A DNA stretch of 14,747 nucleotides from Trichodesmium sp. MAG_R04. Its GTDB lineage: Bacteria > Cyanobacteriota > Cyanobacteriia > Cyanobacteriales > Microcoleaceae. Each line of letters begins with the position of its first letter. Position 1 is the stretch's first letter. Positions 7,085 to 13,766 of the stretch are shown here, piece by piece. The DNA lies in contig JAKQYG010000046.1 in NCBI GenBank assembly GCA_023356515.1, forward strand, positions 1 to 14,747, given 5' to 3'. The position numbers and the translations under genes were made by a program. Under the pieces are notes generated by a model. It saw only the letters and a program-made list of their open reading frames with translations, had not been told where the DNA came from and did no database searches.

Positions 7085-8173
7085 ATGTCTAACGAATTTC
7101 TTATTAGCTTATCAGTATTAATGCCCGAACCAACAGGAATATCTGTCTATGCTAATAACATTCTGCCGCAACTTCAGGAACTTAATCCTACTCTTTTAGT
7201 TGCTAATAATATTCCTAATTTTAACTGCTATCCAATCTCTAATAATATGACTCCTGCTCAGGGGACTAAAGGTCATTTGCGACGATTATTTTGGACTCAA
7301 TTTCAACTGTCAAATATCTATAAAAAGTTACAAGCAAATCTACTTTTTTCTCCCCTTCCAGAGGCGCCATTATTTTCTCGGTGTCGTTATATTGTGATGA
7401 CTCACGATTTAATTCCTTTACGGTTTCCTAAGCCTGGTTCTCGCTTAACTGCTTATTTCAAATATTATATTCCCCAAGTATTAAGTCAGGCAGAACATAT
7501 TATTTGTAATTCTGAAGCTACGGCAAAAGATATTACTGATTTTTTCCAAATACCAGCTCAAAAAATTACTCCTATTCCTTTAGGTTATGATTCTCAAAGA
7601 TTCCAATTTTTAGACTTACCTACGAAAAATTACTTTCTTTATCTCGGTCGCCACGACCATTATAAAAATCTACATCGGTTGATAGAAGCTTTTGCTAATT
7701 TGCCCAATTTTTCTGAGTATGAATTATGGTTGGCTGGACCTACAGATAATACTTATACACCAACATTAAAAGCTCAAATTAAAGAACTAGGTTTAATAAA
7801 TTTAGTGAAGTTTCTTGACTATGTTCCTGGGGCAGAATTACCTAAAATAATTAATCAGGCGATCGCTCTGGTTTTTCCTAGTTTATGGGAAGGGTTTGGT
7901 TTTCCAGTATTGGAGGCAATGGGTTGTGGTACCCCTGTTATTACTTCTAGTATCTCATCCCTGCCAGAAGTTGCTGGAGATGCAGCTATTTTGGTTAACC
8001 CAAAAAATGTAGGAGAAATAACTGATGCTATGAATATTATTGCTAAAGATGGGAGGGAGCGATCGCGTCTGAGGACCTTAAGTTTGGCTAGGGCGAGAGA
8101 GTTTAGTTGGTCTAAAACTGGTTTATCTACTAGGGAGGTAATTCAGAATTATCAAAAAATACCTAGGGGTTGA
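7085..8173 (+). CDS. GT4-family glycosyltransferase (MtfB/mannosyltransferase-like)
   Basis: This 362-residue protein has a two-domain GT-B fold and transfers a sugar from a nucleotide donor with retention of configuration. The N-terminal acceptor domain contains PTGISVYANNILPQL (15-30) with the glycine-rich loop, followed by a THDLIPLRFP motif (107-115). The donor domain shows FLYLGRHDHYKNLHRLIEAF and the GT4 signature EGFGFPVLEAMGCGTPVI, with the paired glutamates E269 and E277 of the E-X7-E motif. The start at 7085 places the usual first strand and glycine loop correctly. No clear ribosome binding site is seen. It lies 249 bases after the GT2 gene on the same strand, so the two may be co-regulated but need not be one transcript. 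Donor and acceptor are unknown. Confidence 0.9.
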   Translation: MSNEFLISLSVLMPEPTGISVYANNILPQLQELNPTLLVANNIPNFNCYPISNNMTPAQGTKGHLRRLFWTQFQLSNIYKKLQANLLFSPLPEAPLFSRCRYIVMTHDLIPLRFPKPGSRLTAYFKYYIPQVLSQAEHIICNSEATAKDITDFFQIPAQKITPIPLGYDSQRFQFLDLPTKNYFLYLGRHDHYKNLHRLIEAFANLPNFSEYELWLAGPTDNTYTPTLKAQIKELGLINLVKFLDYVPGAELPKIINQAIALVFPSLWEGFGFPVLEAMGCGTPVITSSISSLPEVAGDAAILVNPKNVGEITDAMNIIAKDGRERSRLRTLSLARAREFSWSKTGLSTREVIQNYQKIPRG

Positions 8174-8376
8174 CAAATTACCTGTAAGCCCTAATTATTC
8201 AAAAAACTTTTCTTTTCTACCTTCTAGTTTAAACATTTAGAGTAATTTTAATACTGACCAACTTAAGATTACTAATTCCTGACATTAATTTCAAAATACT
8301 CATAAAAGCTTCATGACAATAATTTTCTTAATTTATAACACTAACTAAATACAAAAGTTATTTTATACTCTACTAT

Positions 8377-9114
8377 TTAAAATTTTACCTTATACATCTG
8401 AAATAATTCTCCTGGTTGTCGCTTTATGATTTTTCCACCCCTAGCTTTAATCATTTTTTCCCATTTTTCTAGTGGCTCCAAAAATACTTCTGCCCCTAAA
8501 TAAGTTTCTAAAATCCCCCAATTTTCTGCCAGTGGTTGTTCTGAATTCAGCACATCAAAAACAAAGTGACATTCTGATTTAAGAACCCGTTTGACTTCTT
8601 CCAATACAAGTTCCCAATAATCTAGAGGATAATAACAACTAAACCCTGTAGCGATCGCCAAGTCAAACTCATTTGCTTGATATATTAACTGATGGGCTGG
8701 CCCTAATTCTACTTTCTTAAATAATTTATAATTTAGTAGAGAACCTCGTTGATTGAGATTATCCTTAGCAATAGTGCTAATTTCTTGACCATAAAAAAAC
8801 GCCTGCCAATCTCGCCAAGGATAAACCAGAAAACTTACTCCACAGCCAATATCCAAACATTTTTGATTTTTTTTAGGTTTAGCTATTTCCCAAAAAGGGG
8901 AAACTATTTTTTTTGTGAGATTACCAGAAGCATAATCTTGAAATATTGGCATTGCCTCTACTTCTGGAGGTAAATCAAAAGATTCTCCACGGTACTCTTG
9001 ATCAAAGCGTGCTTGTACTGCCATGATTTGAGTATGCCAATTATCTAAATTTTTTGTAGCAAACCAAGAAGATTGATCATGATTTCCAGAGAAGGCAGAC
9101 TTTTTTTGAGACAT
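8377..9114 (-). CDS. Class I SAM-dependent methyltransferase
   Basis: This 245-residue cytoplasmic protein is a predicted methyl transferase using S-adenosylmethionine. Motif I, KCLDIGCGVSFL (about 85-96), forms the nucleotide loop. Glu111 in YGQEIS is where the ribose-binding acid should be, and FDLAIATGFSCYYPLDYWE is the motif IV/post-motif region. The N-terminal 80 residues form a helical cap (PPEVEAMPIFQDYASG) that may define the substrate. The start codon is eight bases after the stop of the small membrane protein gene upstream on the same strand, so the two are probably one operon. I recall similar proteins annotated only as methyltransferases in cyanobacteria; the substrate cannot be deduced. 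Confidence 0.85.
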   Translation of the reverse strand: MSQKKSAFSGNHDQSSWFATKNLDNWHTQIMAVQARFDQEYRGESFDLPPEVEAMPIFQDYASGNLTKKIVSPFWEIAKPKKNQKCLDIGCGVSFLVYPWRDWQAFFYGQEISTIAKDNLNQRGSLLNYKLFKKVELGPAHQLIYQANEFDLAIATGFSCYYPLDYWELVLEEVKRVLKSECHFVFDVLNSEQPLAENWGILETYLGAEVFLEPLEKWEKMIKARGGKIIKRQPGELFQMYKVKF

Positions 9115-9122
9115 TTTTTATT

Positions 9123-9323
9123 TTATCGTTTATTACCCTTAAGAACTTTTGTAAAGTTCTTACGATAAGATTTGTTACCTATTAACAAAACAGGCCATAA
9201 TATAGATAAGACCAAACGATTTTGAAAGCTCTGAGAAAAGTTTGTTTGTTCAAACCCATTCCATAACTTCCAAACTCCACCCCCATAGACAACAAGCAAT
9301 AATAGGCTAATTAAGGTACCCAT
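9123..9323 (-). CDS. Small conserved-looking membrane protein in operon with the methyltransferase
   Basis: This 66-residue protein has one N-terminal hydrophobic helix (about 3-21) ending in VWKLWNGF and a second (about 38-49) within NRLVLSILWPVLLIGNKSYR, followed by a basic tail. The second motif resembles small cyanobacterial proteins I recall with LSLLWPVLLI followed by SYRRNF, but no function is known to me. It leads the operon with the methyltransferase. An exact nine-base hairpin (AAGAACTTT 9141-9149, AAAGTTCTT 9153-9161, loop TGT) falls in its last codons. Confidence 0.75.
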   Translation of the reverse strand: MGTLISLLLLVVYGGGVWKLWNGFEQTNFSQSFQNRLVLSILWPVLLIGNKSYRKNFTKVLKGNKR

Positions 9324-9489
9324 AGCACAAAACTCTAAAAAGGTTACTTTTTTTTTGGAGACATCCCTATCTTAATAGATTATTGAATTAATCTCAAATT
9401 GGGCTCCAGGTTAAATATTATAGGACTATTTTTACATCCTTTTTGGCTTTAAAGCGCGGATTTTCCTACTAAGCTGTAGCTCCTCAGTT

Positions 9490-9559
9490 GGTTGAGGGTT
9501 CACACCTATCAAGATTCACTCCCAATAGGGAGTAGGGGTAGATTACCCTTCCCTCAACC
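9490..9559. other. Three-stem RNA-like structure in the cobL/methyltransferase spacer
   Basis: The 328-bp spacer 9324-9651 holds no gene I can support. Its middle forms a closed three-way arrangement. The outer stem is GGTTGAGGG (9490-9498) with CCCTCAACC (9551-9559). Inside are ACTCCC-AATA-GGGAGT (9518-9533) and GGGTA-GAT-TACCC (9536-9548). All three stems are perfect. Both strands give the same fold, so orientation is open. It could be a small RNA, the 3' end of cobL mRNA (93 bases downstream of its stop), or a leader of the operon at 9323. A D-arm-like CTCAGTTGGTTGAG (9483-9496) is present but there is no T-arm, so it is not a tRNA. Confidence 0.4.
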
Positions 9560-9651
9560 TCTGTTTAATGTCTTAAATTGTCAGCGGGCAACTATAGATA
9601 TTATATCTTACTATCTTCCTGATCAATCAATAATTATATAACACTAATTAT

Positions 9652-10929
9652 TTAAGGCACGGGCATTGGTAAATCACGCTTAATAATCATAATTGTAACA
9701 GGATTAAGAGGATTAAATCGAGTTAAATTAGCTACGGGTATAGAACGAGATAACTGCACCTGCAAAAGACGATAACTCCAAGAGCGATCGCTCCTTCTTC
9801 TTTCTTCTACCCAACTTATAGCAGTATGCAAACTTTCCAAAGTTGTAAATACTAAAACTATTACTCCTTCAGGTAGCATTCTCACCCCACAAACTCCCAG
9901 AATATTTCTGAGTTTACCACTGTTACCCCCTATAAAAATCCTGTGAGGAGGGCGTAGATGATGCAAAATTTCTGGGGCATTTCCATGAATAGAAACTACA
10001 TTTTTCAGTTGAAAGCGACGACAATTTTCTTCAATTAAACTTGTTCCTACAGCAGTTTTTTCAATTGCATATACTATAGAGTCACTGCAAAGGTGAGCAA
10101 TTTCTATGGCAACAGAACCAGTACCAGCACCAATATCCCATATTATTTGTCCTGGTTGTAAACTCAACTCCGCTACAGCTAACACCCTTACTTCCCGCTT
10201 ACTCATCAACCCTGGTTGGTCATCATAACTTAAAAAATAATTATCTGGTATCCCCAAGATAGGCAAGTTCGCTAAATCTACAAGTTGATTAGCCATTCTG
10301 CTTTGACGCAATAATACTACCAAATTCAATGGTGCAAATATTTCTTTTTGTACTTCATCTATAGACCATTGTTGGATTCGTTCATCCTCAGCACCAACAT
10401 TTTCACATACCCAAAATTGATATGTAGTTGGTAAATTTAAAGCCAGTAGCAAATTCGCGATCGCTTGTGGTGTATTCGTTGGATCTGTCAGTACAGCAAG
10501 CTTCTCAATTCCTTGCTGTAACGCTTTAATCAACTCATCCATAGGACGACCATGAACACTAATTATTTTAGTATCTTGCCAAGGAATTTTGATTCGGCTA
10601 AAAGCCAATTGTACTGAACTCAGATGAGGGTAAAACCTTAATATTTTTGCCGGAAAATGTGTTACCAATAACCTACCTAAACCAAAAAACAGGGGATCTC
10701 CTGAAGCTAAAACTACTATACAACTATTAGGAATATCTAAATGTTGTCGTATTTTTAAAATTGCCTCAAGTGCATCTCCTAGTAAAATACTTTCAGCGTT
10801 ATGATTAGAAAAATAACTGAGATGCCGATCGCTTCCTACCAATAAAGTCGCTCTTTTAATAATGTCCAGTACTAACTGATTTAGTCCAACAACTCCATCT
10901 AAACCTATGCCGATAATATTTATAGTCAC
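9652..10929 (-). CDS. cobL: Fused precorrin-6Y / cobalt-precorrin C5,C15-methyltransferase and decarboxylase
   Basis: This 425-residue fusion of CbiE and CbiT acts in corrin ring synthesis for cobalamin: it methylates C5 and C15 and removes the C12 acetate carboxyl using SAM. The N-terminal CbiE half (1 to about 210) shows INIIGIGLDG, GSDRHL (32-37), LASGDPLFFGLG (74-85) and VHGRPMDEL, all standard for the tetrapyrrole methylase fold. The C-terminal CbiT half (about 235-425) has the Rossmann motif IWDIGAGTGSVAIE (263-276) and a FIGGNSGKL segment. Start is GTG at 10929, directly before the conserved first beta-strand. Neighbouring cobalamin genes are absent, as often in cyanobacteria where the pathway is scattered. 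No cobalamin riboswitch is visible upstream. Confidence 0.93.
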   Translation of the reverse strand: MTINIIGIGLDGVVGLNQLVLDIIKRATLLVGSDRHLSYFSNHNAESILLGDALEAILKIRQHLDIPNSCIVVLASGDPLFFGLGRLLVTHFPAKILRFYPHLSSVQLAFSRIKIPWQDTKIISVHGRPMDELIKALQQGIEKLAVLTDPTNTPQAIANLLLALNLPTTYQFWVCENVGAEDERIQQWSIDEVQKEIFAPLNLVVLLRQSRMANQLVDLANLPILGIPDNYFLSYDDQPGLMSKREVRVLAVAELSLQPGQIIWDIGAGTGSVAIEIAHLCSDSIVYAIEKTAVGTSLIEENCRRFQLKNVVSIHGNAPEILHHLRPPHRIFIGGNSGKLRNILGVCGVRMLPEGVIVLVFTTLESLHTAISWVEERRRSDRSWSYRLLQVQLSRSIPVANLTRFNPLNPVTIMIIKRDLPMPVP

Positions 10930-10941
10930 GATAATTAAGTT

Positions 10942-10990
10942 TTGTCCCTACTTGTCCCTGGGTTTCTCGATTAGGCGAGGCTTTAAACCC
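10942..10990 (-). promoter_or_regulatory. Spaced direct repeat and hairpin in the cobL leader
   Basis: TTGTCCCT occurs twice (10942-10949 and 10952-10959), a 10-base period matching one helical turn. It lies 13-30 bases upstream of the cobL GTG. Beside it a hairpin forms: GGGTTT (10960-10965) with AAACCC (10985-10990), plus CTCG (10966-10969) with CGAG (10976-10979). It may be an operator or leader element, or a transposon end: AAAGCCTCGCC on the minus strand also occurs in the element end at 13078-13088. Confidence 0.35.
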
Positions 10991-11054
10991 AATTTTTCGG
11001 TAATTCCAAGCAAGTATAATACCATTCAACCTGTAATTATAAAACAAAAATCAA

Positions 11055-11149
11055 GATATCAGAAAATTAAATATTGGTGTAAAGATGAAATAAGAATCGG
11101 ACTCAAAACTCTCACAGGTAAATTATTAATAGCCAAAGGAGTAAAGTAG
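11055..11149 (+). pseudogene. IS630-family transposase fossil
   Basis: The plus-strand reading KIKYWCKDEIRIGLKTLTGK followed by LLIAKGVK and a stop resembles the IS630 DDE transposase core around WCQDESRFGLKT...GVKP, including its first Asp of the DDE triad. The rest of the transposase is missing on both sides, and the residues before about 11055 are not recognisable. The rest of the 418-bp spacer 10930-11347 is AT-rich filler, with no other gene that I can support. Confidence 0.55.
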
Positions 11150-11347
11150 AGGTTTCTTTTCTCTCTACTCCCGCAAAAAAATCAGAATTTGCTAACTAAA
11201 ATAGTCTTATTTATATTTATTTAGCAAACCATAATTACCAAAAATATACAATATATAGTGATATTGAATAAATCATGGTAGTACTATAATTTACTCAAAC
11301 ATAAAGAAAAAAAATCAAAGCCCAAATACTAGAAAAAAATAATTAAC

Positions 11348-12535
11348 CTAAACTTTTGCTGCTTGCGCAAATCTAATCTTCAAATAATCATCATCCATTT
11401 TTGCTCCTGCAGGTTGTAAAGTTGCCAACGCTTGAGGTAAAACTAAGTTCCGGCGATGATTACCAATTCTAATATTCAACTCATCCCCAGTTTTATTCAA
11501 TTGAATTTTCTCTTTAGGAATTCCAGGCAAATATAACTCCAAATTATAATTACCTTTTTCTTGAACTACCTTGATAGTATTTTCCTTATAATAAACCTGA
11601 CTCGGGTCTTCATTTCCATACAAAGTTTCTTTCAACCTTTCCAAAGCAGGTAAGCCACACATTTCCTCAGAATAAAGAGGTACCTCCTTTATAGGCAAAG
11701 GTCTAAAATTATCGTGAATTTCTTGGCGATATTGCTGTTGATTTTCCTTCCACTTTTTAAAGAAAGGGTCAGTCACAGAATCAGGAATAATTCGATTTGC
11801 TACTATTAAATCTGTAGAAACATTATATAAACTTAAATAAGCATGAGCCCGTAAAGACTCCTTAATTACCATTTTTTCAGGATTAGTAACTAAACGCACA
11901 GAAGTCTTAGTATTATCAGTTAAAACCTTTTCTAAAGCCTCAATTTGCTCATAAAACTCATAAGGAGCATCCATAACTTCTTTATCTGGCAGAGAAAAAC
12001 CAGTAATAGGTTTAAAAATAGGTTCAAAAAGAGGTCTTAATGCTAACGACATTCCCTGCAAAGGTTTATAAAACTTCCTCATATACCAACCTCCTACCTC
12101 TGGCAAACTCAAAAGTCGTAAAGCAGTACCAGTCGGAGCAGAATCAATAATTAAAACATCATATTCTCCTTCATCATAGTGGCGCTTCATCCGCACTAAA
12201 CCAAAAATTTCATCCATTCCTGGTAAAATTGCTAACTCTTCAGCTTGTACACCATCCAAACCCCGTGCCTGCAAAACTTGAGTAATGTAACGTTTTACAG
12301 ATCCCCAGTTTCCTTCCAGTTCCATCAAAGCGTCTAACTCAGCACCCCAAAGATTTTCCCTAACTTTTCGAGATTTGTGGCTCATTTCCATGTCAAAGCT
12401 ATCTGCTAAAGAGTGGGCTGGATCAGTACTAAGAACTAGAGTTTTATGACCTAACTCTGCACAACGTAGTCCCGTTGAAGCTGCTACTGATGTTTTGCCA
12501 ACCCCGCCTTTTCCTGTCATTAATATTACGCGCAT
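11348..12535 (-). CDS. Get3/ArsA-family ATPase with C-terminal HSP20-like domain
   Basis: This 395-residue cytoplasmic ATPase is of the anion-transporting/TRC40 class. It opens with the deviant P-loop MRVILMTGKGGVGKT (Lys9 and Lys14). It continues with STDPAHSLADSF (switch I/A-loop) and IIDSAPTGTALRLLSLPE (switch II). The last 70 or so residues (EKGNYNLELYLPGIPKEKI through DDDYLKIRF) form an alpha-crystallin-like beta-sandwich of the ArsA_HSP20 type. The zinc-binding CxxC of eukaryotic Get3 and the arsenite-binding cysteines of ArsA are not seen, and no ars genes are near, so arsenite transport is unlikely. A role in handling hydrophobic or membrane client proteins is an inference from the family. 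Start is ATG 12535, just after an in-frame TTG, with AAGG 11 bases upstream. Confidence 0.9.
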   Translation of the reverse strand: MRVILMTGKGGVGKTSVAASTGLRCAELGHKTLVLSTDPAHSLADSFDMEMSHKSRKVRENLWGAELDALMELEGNWGSVKRYITQVLQARGLDGVQAEELAILPGMDEIFGLVRMKRHYDEGEYDVLIIDSAPTGTALRLLSLPEVGGWYMRKFYKPLQGMSLALRPLFEPIFKPITGFSLPDKEVMDAPYEFYEQIEALEKVLTDNTKTSVRLVTNPEKMVIKESLRAHAYLSLYNVSTDLIVANRIIPDSVTDPFFKKWKENQQQYRQEIHDNFRPLPIKEVPLYSEEMCGLPALERLKETLYGNEDPSQVYYKENTIKVVQEKGNYNLELYLPGIPKEKIQLNKTGDELNIRIGNHRRNLVLPQALATLQPAGAKMDDDYLKIRFAQAAKV

Positions 12536-12643
12536 CAATTATTTTGCCTTGTTATAAAAAATTTTTACATATTTTAACTTTAGCTGATTTTTCACTTTTT
12601 CAGTATGTATAGCAACGTGCGCTGGTATGTTTACATAGCACAA

Positions 12644-12675
12644 AATACTTTTAATATAATACATGTAAAAGTATT
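12644..12675. repeat. 10-bp perfect inverted repeat upstream of the Get3-type gene
   Basis: AATACTTTTA (12644-12653) and TAAAAGTATT (12666-12675) are exact reverse complements with a 12-base AT-rich gap, about 110-140 bases before the ATPase start. The pattern would suit an operator or a hairpin in the leader. A second, GC-rich pair, TTCCCG (12852-12857) and CGGGAA (12866-12871), lies further upstream. The rest of 12676-12976 shows no gene I can support. Confidence 0.5.
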
Positions 12676-12976
12676 GATAATAGGAGCATAAATCTGTGTT
12701 ACATTTAAAGACGATAGTAATATGTAAATATGCGAGTGCTCATTGTCATATCAGTATTTAGGATATTTTTCTATATCACAACTTCACTTTTTTGTCAAAA
12801 CTATACTGTAACTTAATTGCAATTATCAAACAGATACATCAAGCCCGGCAATTCCCGGTAAAAGTCGGGAAAACCTTTCATAGCAATGTGACGGCACCTT
12901 ATATATAGTAGTAATAGGTAGGTCCTGACAAATTAAAATAGTAATACTCTTGTAGTGTGGGCTCTTGCTAAACGTG

Positions 12977-13069
12977 TATAGCACTAAGTAAATACCTTAG
13001 GACATTTTTCTCTTCCCTATTCCCTTACAACCCCAATTTATTGTCCTAACCAAAACAGGTAGTGCTATA
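12977..13069. mobile_element. 93-bp foldback element (MITE-like)
   Basis: The element has 10-bp terminal inverted repeats TATAGCACTA (12977-12986) and TAGTGCTATA (13060-13069). There is then a non-pairing 10-base stretch on each side, then an inner 8-bp perfect pair TTAGGACA (12997-13004) and TGTCCTAA (13042-13049). The centre (13005-13041) is C/T-rich and carries no gene. The symmetric 10+10+8 layout is unlikely by chance. A target duplication is not evident beyond TA. Confidence 0.65.
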
Positions 13070-13076
13070 TTGGGTT

Positions 13077-13120
13077 GAAAGCCTCGCCCTTCTAGAGCGA
13101 CTTTCTAGTTTATTTTTTTT
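13077..13120 (+). terminator. Hairpin with T-run, terminator-like
   Basis: GAAAG (13077-13081) pairs with CTTTC (13101-13105) and TCGC (13084-13087) with GCGA (13097-13100), with CC bulged. Then comes a tract ending in eight Ts (13113-13120). It has the form of an intrinsic terminator on the plus strand but is more likely the left-end hairpin of the mobile element around it. Confidence 0.3.
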
Positions 13121-13169
13121 CACAGGTTATGTTATGATGCTTGTTAGTTCACAAGAAATATATTAGTCG

Positions 13170-13320
13170 TGGGTGGGCAATCCGAGACAAAAAACGGAAA
13201 TTGAGGCCAGCATAAGACTACCCCCAAAGTAAAAGTAGCAGCAGCCTGTGAAATGTTAACCCGCCTAGGGGCTGCGGCTCGGTAGGAATATTCATGCCTT
13301 TAGGCCGGGGAGGATGTCAA
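13170..13320 (+). ncRNA. Possible omega RNA (TnpB guide scaffold) remnant
   Basis: In TnpB elements the right-end transcript is the guide scaffold and ends at the element boundary, the next bases being the guide. The stem 13296-13305 and terminal GGATGTCAA fit such a 3' end. Transcription and function are not shown, and no intact TnpB is in the window, so this is at best an orphan or fossil RNA. Confidence 0.25.
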
Positions 13321-13701
13321 CTACTTCACTTGAAACAGTTGTTTTAAAACATTGAACCAAGAGATATCCCAATAGTCAATATGGCTATTAATAAGTCCAT
13401 CCGTATTAAGTTTCAATTCACTCCATCCTGGTATTGCCATTCGAGGTTTCCAGGGGACAGGGGCCGTCCAGCCAAGTGTCCAACGAGTTTTAATCACATT
13501 TCCTGATTGACTAATATCATGTAAGTCAAGTTGAATATCATTAAACCAACTATTCATAAAATCGATCATTTTTTGATAACGGTCTATACCTCGAAATTTA
13601 TTTAGTGGATCTTTAAAATAAACATTTTTTGCGTAAATAGTATAAGTTTGGTTAGCAGGAAATGTTTGATAGTCTTGTTTAAGTGTTGAAATAATATCCA
13701 T
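13321..13701 (-). CDS. DUF2358 (NTF2/SnoaL-like fold) protein
   Basis: This 126-residue protein resembles the DUF2358 family of cyanobacteria and plastids. Marks of it are an early DYQTFP segment, YTIYAKNVYFKDPLNKFRG, the WTLGWTAPVPWKPRM core and a C-terminal HIDYWDISWFNVLKQLF. The fold is a cone-shaped pocket; function is unknown. Length is normal, so it looks complete. The stop TAG (13321-13323) sits directly against the TCAA end of the insertion at 13320. The start at 13701 begins the conserved MDII segment. It lies between two mobile-element remnants, and its promoter appears to come from the upstream one. No strong ribosome binding site is visible. Confidence 0.82.
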   Translation of the reverse strand: MDIISTLKQDYQTFPANQTYTIYAKNVYFKDPLNKFRGIDRYQKMIDFMNSWFNDIQLDLHDISQSGNVIKTRWTLGWTAPVPWKPRMAIPGWSELKLNTDGLINSHIDYWDISWFNVLKQLFQVK

Positions 13702-13737
13702 CTTGTTTTTTTGTCTACATTCTGCGTGACAAAGTAT

Positions 13738-13766
13738 AGTATAAAAATATAATAGGACTTACGCAA
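13738..13766 (-). promoter_or_regulatory. Candidate promoter of the DUF2358 gene
   Basis: Read on the minus strand, TTGCGT (13761-13766) and TATACT (13738-13743) are 17 bases apart, with a second TATACT overlapping at 13733-13738. The start codon follows about 30 bases after the expected transcript start. TTGCGTAAGTCC looks like a terminal motif I recall from cyanobacterial insertion sequences, so the promoter may be transposon-derived. Confidence 0.45.

Larger units (their letters stand above)
13075..13320 (+). mobile_element. Miniature IS605/IS1341-type (TnpB-element-derived) insertion
   Basis: The left part begins at TTGA (13075-13078) and carries a subterminal hairpin: GAAAG/CTTTC at 13077-13081 and 13101-13105, with TCGC/GCGA inside. 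The right end is GCCTTTAGGC (13296-13305), then CGGGGAGGATGTCAA, closing at 13320. That ending is the pattern I recall for right ends of TnpB-type elements in cyanobacteria, where the stem is usually followed by GGATGTCAA. TTGA on the left and TCAA on the right match IS605-type target and end usage. The 246 bases hold no transposase gene; about 13165-13270 may be the decayed 3' tail of tnpB. The opposite arm of the right-end stem is degenerate. Confidence 0.5.

Noticed and set aside
8749..8973. Plus-strand 74-residue frame
   Set aside because: It is antisense to the methyltransferase, including its SAM-binding motif.
9473..9497. tRNA-like D-arm (TAGCTCCTCAGTTGGTTGAG)
   Set aside because: No acceptor stem, anticodon arm or TTCRANNC T-loop follows on either strand; at best a chance or fossil resemblance.
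10856..11047. Minus-strand 63-residue frame over the cobL start
   Set aside because: It is a different frame of the cobL N-terminus and leader; cobL has full family motifs.
10930..11347. Cobalamin riboswitch upstream of cobL
   Set aside because: I could not find the conserved B12-box-like core (GCCACTG) in the leader on the minus strand.
11348..12535. ArsA arsenite-efflux ATPase
   Set aside because: Single ATPase domain, no arsenite-binding cysteine set and no ars genes nearby; Get3-type is a better reading.
12696..12761. GTG-started 21-codon frame preceded by AGGAG in the long spacer
   Set aside because: Spacing is good but the peptide is short, Cys/His-containing by chance composition, and matches nothing I know; insufficient to call a gene.
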